Shown here: positions 60,893 to 64,000 of the stretch, in pieces
Layout of the letters: each line of letters starts with the position of its first letter
Position numbering within the stretch: the first letter of the stretch is position 1
Source: JBBIMS01 sp964531645
GTDB lineage: Bacteria > Acidobacteriota > Aminicenantia > JBFLYD01 > JBBIMS01
Reading direction: 5' to 3'
Length of the DNA stretch: 64,000 nt
NCBI GenBank assembly: GCA_964531645.1
Contig: CAZHEF010000001.1
Coordinates: forward strand, 306,090-370,089
Made by a program: the position numbers and the translations under genes
Notes under the pieces: model-generated
Database searches by the model: none
What the model saw: only the letters and a program-made list of their open reading frames with translations
Told to the model about the DNA's origin: nothing

Positions 60893-62559
60893 TCAAGCTT
60901 TGGATGTTTTAGATGAAAATCTGTTGAATCCTGATATTTTTTAGCAACCAAAAGAGCTTCTGCTTCTTTAAAGAGATTTCCGATAAAAGTAATACTCGTT
61001 GGATTTCCATCTTTGTCAAAACCATTGGGAACAACAACCGCGGGATGCCCTGTTAGATTGGTTAAAAGTAAATTTATTCCGAAAGAGGGCGAAACATAAA
61101 CATCTATGTTTTTCAGTCTTTCTGCCATTTCATTTATTAAAAGTGTTCTTATTCTGTTTGCCTGAATGTATTCAACTGCGGGAACGAAACGAGCCCATCT
61201 GAAAACATTGGGCCATGCTCTTCTTTCCTGTCTTACCATCATGTCAACACTTCTTGTCCTTGTCAGTTCATCAAATGCAGATGCACCCTCAACATTCAAA
61301 ATTAGGGAAAGGGGCTCTATCGGCAAATCGGGAAGTTCAATCGGTATAAGATTTATTCCGAGGGAACGGAGGGTTTCAAGGGTTTTAAGGTCATTCTCTT
61401 TGTTCCTGTAATCTTTTTCAAATTCCTTTTTAAGATAGCCAATTCGCAATTTTTTAATATCAAGCTCTGAGTCCCAGCTAAAGGGAAAATCAAAAACTGT
61501 TGTATCTTTTCCATCAGGACCATAAATGTAATTGAAAACAATGGCACAATCCTCAATAGTTCTGCATATTGGTCCGACTTTATCCATACTCCAGCTTAGA
61601 GTCATTGCTCCGTATCTACTTACTCTTCCATATGTTGGTCTGAGACCTGTTACTCCACATCTTGTTGATGGAGAAACAATTGAACCCCATGTCTCTGTTC
61701 CTATTGCAAAGGCGACAAGACCCGCAGAGGTTGCAGAGGCAGAACCTGCTGATGAGCCACTTGAACCCTGCTGAAGATTCCATGGATTTTTTGTCTTTCC
61801 TCCAAACCAGACATCTCCCCAGGCAAGCTCTCCGAGAGTAAGTTTTGCCACAAGAACAGCACCCGCTTCTCTAAGTTTTCTCACAATAGTGGCATCCTCA
61901 TCAATAACCTGCTCTTTGTATGGTGGTGTTCCCCATGTTGTTTTGTATCCTTTTGTCGAAAAAAGGTCCTTTACACCCCATGGAATTCCATGGAGAGGAC
62001 CCCTCCATATTCCTTTTGCTATTTCTTCATCAGCCTTTTTTGCCTGTTCAAGGGCAAGCTCTTCGGTCAAAGTAATTATGCATTCAAGTTTTGGTCCATA
62101 TTTTTTTAGTCTTTCAAGATAGAGTTTTGTCAACTGGAGAGATGTAATTTTTCTTTCCTTTATCAGAGCGGATAAATGAGTTAAAGAAAGAAAGGCAAGT
62201 TCATCAGGGTCTTTTGGAAGTTCCGGGTTTTTAACTTTTGTAAATTTAAATTGCTTTTTTGTTTTTTCAATTCTATATCCTAATGGAATGGGATTGAAAT
62301 AAAAAGATGGTGGAACACTGTTTTCAAGTTTGACGCTCCTTATCTTTTCATAGTTTAAAAGATTCTCGTTAACATCGTCGAGCATCAGCTCCCTGTCCTT
62401 CTGATTGAACTGGAGACCTATAATTTTTTCTGCTACTGAAATGTCCTCAACGCTTACTTTCTTTTCTGAGTTTAATAGATAAAGGTTAAAACCAAGGCTT
62501 ATTAAAAAAAGAAAAAAAAGGATTGGTAAAAGGCTACTTTTCTTTAAAGAAATTTTCAT
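60889..62559 (-). CDS. Membrane-anchored amidase (amidase signature family)
   Basis: 556 aa. An N-terminal transmembrane/signal segment (LLPILFFLFLISLGFNLYLL) and about 90 linker residues precede the amidase signature domain. PLHGIPWGVKDLF holds the catalytic Lys; QQGSSGSSAGSASATSAGLV holds the cis-Ser and nucleophile Ser of the Ser-Ser-Lys triad; GTETWGSIVSPSTRCGVTGL and RPTYGRVSRYGAMTLSWSMD continue the signature. Unlike GatA it is exported, so a role in hydrolysing peptide amides or cell-wall material outside the cytoplasm is likely. Translationally coupled to the methyltransferase downstream. Confidence 0.9.
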   Translation of the reverse strand: MKISLKKSSLLPILFFLFLISLGFNLYLLNSEKKVSVEDISVAEKIIGLQFNQKDRELMLDDVNENLLNYEKIRSVKLENSVPPSFYFNPIPLGYRIEKTKKQFKFTKVKNPELPKDPDELAFLSLTHLSALIKERKITSLQLTKLYLERLKKYGPKLECIITLTEELALEQAKKADEEIAKGIWRGPLHGIPWGVKDLFSTKGYKTTWGTPPYKEQVIDEDATIVRKLREAGAVLVAKLTLGELAWGDVWFGGKTKNPWNLQQGSSGSSAGSASATSAGLVAFAIGTETWGSIVSPSTRCGVTGLRPTYGRVSRYGAMTLSWSMDKVGPICRTIEDCAIVFNYIYGPDGKDTTVFDFPFSWDSELDIKKLRIGYLKKEFEKDYRNKENDLKTLETLRSLGINLIPIELPDLPIEPLSLILNVEGASAFDELTRTRSVDMMVRQERRAWPNVFRWARFVPAVEYIQANRIRTLLINEMAERLKNIDVYVSPSFGINLLLTNLTGHPAVVVPNGFDKDGNPTSITFIGNLFKEAEALLVAKKYQDSTDFHLKHPKLE

Positions 62560-62671
62560 GATACCCTCCAGATTATCATTTTAATTTTTACTCCTTTTTC
62601 ATGTTTACTTCAAGAGCATTTGAAATTGAAGATTTTAAAATGCAAAATTAAATAAATGCGAGAAAGGCTGG

Positions 62672-62811
62672 GCGAGCGAGACTTGCGAGACAAGTATTTT
62701 GCTCTTTGAAGGATTCTTAAGCTGTAGGCTGTGAGTTTGATGCCTGCAGCATGAAGCTTTGGTTATCTGAATTTGATCATTGGGATTTGGTTATTTGGTT
62801 ATTGGTTATTC
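62672..62811 (+). repeat. Dispersed intergenic repeat copy (longest)
   Basis: Begins GCGAGCGAGACTTGCGAGAC, then AGCTGTAGGCTGTGAGTTTG, GCCTGCAGCATGAAGCTTTG and a run of GATTTGGTTATTTGGTTATT words. The remainder of the 62560-62886 gap has no gene. Confidence 0.6.
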
Positions 62812-62886
62812 ACAACGCTGGTCTCGGGCTCGTCGATTATTTCCATAATCTTTTTAAGAAAAACTTATTAAAATTCAGGTAACTTT

Positions 62887-63833
62887 TTATATTTTCTTCC
62901 TGTTCAAAACATACTCTTCGTTCTCATTGAAATCAAGCCAGTAATAATAATTGCTATCAATTGTCCAGATTTCTGCATCGGGAAGGAATAATTTTTTAAC
63001 TTCGTCTCCTTTGAGGTTTAAAACTATAAATTCAAATTCATTTCCTTTTTTCTTAAAAGTTTTTAAATAAATCTTACCATCTTTTATAATCATTGATTGG
63101 ACAGGAGGGAAATGCTCGGGGTCGGGGAAAACAAGTCTTTCCTCTATCTCTTTTGTAGACACAGGCCCTCTCCTTAAATCTTGCAAGAATTTTTCCTTAA
63201 ACCAGTTTTCAAATTTAACTTTTGGGTAATTTTTTTTAATCTTGTAGAGCTTGTCGCCTTTCTAATTTAATACTTCAAAGAAGAAACCTTTCTATCCCTC
63301 ATGAATAAATATTTTTCCTTCTGCTACATCAAATTGAGAAAGAGGAGCGAAAAGGGGATTGAGTTTCATTTTTATTAACTCTGGATCTTTAAATTGATAA
63401 AGAGTTTTGAGTTTTTTGAAATTATTATCGGAAAGCTCAACAAAATAATCGGGTATTTGCAATTTACCTGCCACATAGTTTTTGTTTACCGGAGCAGTTC
63501 TTACTAAAACAGGAATCCGAATTTCCTTTATCAATTTACCATTTTTCTTGAACCATAAAATTTTGCTTGTGGTTGAAGCGAATAATTTATCATCTAATAC
63601 TCTTACACGGGGATCAACATTGAACTCCCCAGGTCCTTCTCCCGCTTTCCAATCTCTCTTATTAATTTCAAATCTTTTAAAGAAATAACCTTTATCTTTT
63701 TGTCATCAGAAATGTAAACTTCTTGACCTGAAACTGTTATTCGAGAAGGTTTCATTACTTCTTTTAGAACACCTAAACTTTCCCCATATATAAAATTTAT
63801 GGTAATTACTAGTAATAAAAGAAAAGACCTCAT
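62887..63833 (-). pseudogene. Broken 6-bladed beta-propeller secreted protein
   Basis: ATG at 63833 after AGGAGG begins MRSFLLLLVITINFIYGESL, a signal peptide, followed by VLKEVMKPSRITVSGQEVYI. A one-base shift near 63645 is needed to pass from LKLIREIGK into AGEGPGEFNVDPRVRVLDDK, a propeller hallmark. Later two in-frame TAG codons (63292-63294 and 63262-63264) interrupt FIHEG-stop-KGFFFEVLN-stop-KGDKLYKIKK, after which coding continues undisturbed to YVLNRKKI and the true stop at 62887. Three lesions; the family resembles NHL/6-bladed propeller lipoproteins of Bacteroidota and Acidobacteriota. Confidence 0.75.
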
Positions 63834-64000
63834 TAAGCCCTCCTTTGAAAACCTTATCTTATAACAAAGAAATTTTCCAGAGAGATTGTTTCTTCGATAG
63901 CGTAAAGATTTTTGTGTAAATTCATGCAAAGGTTTATCCTCCCATTTTCTTGTTATTGTATATAACCAATGCATATATTATCCTCTCACAGCTTCGCTTA

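Noticed and set aside
63262..63294. Amber recoding (pyrrolysine) in the propeller gene
   Set aside because: TAG is the normal stop of intact genes (rseP, moxR) and the gene has a frameshift as well; decay is simpler.

Overview
The window is AT-rich, gene-dense bacterial DNA of Gram-negative type. It carries SurA/PpiC periplasmic foldases, a GT9 (heptosyltransferase-type) enzyme, four TonB-dependent receptors and several small outer-membrane beta-barrel proteins. The large Oar-like receptors with N-terminal carboxypeptidase-regulatory domains, many exported peptidases and amidases, and a glycyl-radical enzyme suggest an anaerobic or microaerobic, protein- and peptide-scavenging member of the Acidobacteriota/Aminicenantes. 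That assignment is an inference from gene content only. A run of 100 Ns at 53335-53434 shows that this is a scaffold.

Layout. 1-6640: envelope biogenesis (two PpiC-type foldases, a GT9 glycosyltransferase, then uppS-cdsA-dxr-rseP). 6651-12822: copper ATPase CopA, a DUF4013 membrane protein, GlmS and a GT4 glycosyltransferase. 12834-20043: mixed region with a decayed barrel gene, Tat-exported M24 peptidase, membrane glycosyltransferase-like protein, MoxR ATPase, barrel protein, a short inverted-repeat element with a transposase-like remnant, and a shattered PIF1-like helicase. 20051-26232: transglutaminase-like protein, an NRAMP-related transporter lacking the usual metal motifs, a truncated transposase N-terminus, an HGSNAT-like membrane protein, an Asp/Glu racemase, tRNA-Lys and tRNA-Glu, and a dead VapBC pair. 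26376-35369: two paralogous Oar-like TonB receptors flanking a secreted cyanophycinase-like peptidase and an RpiR-type regulator. 35532-43320: FmdB zinc ribbon, an archaeal-type asparagine synthetase, a tightly overlapping five-gene operon (radical SAM/SPASM, methyltransferase, TPR, PgeF, histone-deacetylase family) and an exported dipeptide epimerase. 43333-50015: DUF4139 protein, a decayed MNT gene, barrel protein, secreted papain-like protease and a BtuB-like receptor. 50039-58318: hypD, its radical-SAM activase, a GntR/FCD regulator, a divergent TPR protein and a third Oar-like receptor. 58403-64000: thiolase, methyltransferase, membrane-anchored amidase and a broken beta-propeller gene.

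The most interesting system is the 50-58 kb region. HypD (trans-4-hydroxy-L-proline dehydratase type) and its activase sit beside a GntR regulator. The gntR promoter and the promoter of the TonB receptor at 55268-58090 share the same layout: TTGACA, 17 bases, then a -10 box, with a near-identical ATATGATATAT dyad filling the spacer. This points to one regulon coupling outer-membrane uptake to hydroxyproline use, perhaps from collagen-like peptides. Two TonB receptor genes also share a 5' leader in which a 4-5 codon mini-ORF with a strong ribosome-binding site ends exactly 60 nt before the receptor start. Several genes have a -10 box only 6 nt before the start codon and no Shine-Dalgarno sequence, which indicates leaderless mRNAs.

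Pseudogenes and remnants are frequent (barrel, helicase, VapBC, MNT, propeller, transposase) while metabolic genes are intact. Intergenic regions carry dispersed degenerate repeats built from AGCTGTNAGC-like and TTGGTTATTGG-like words.
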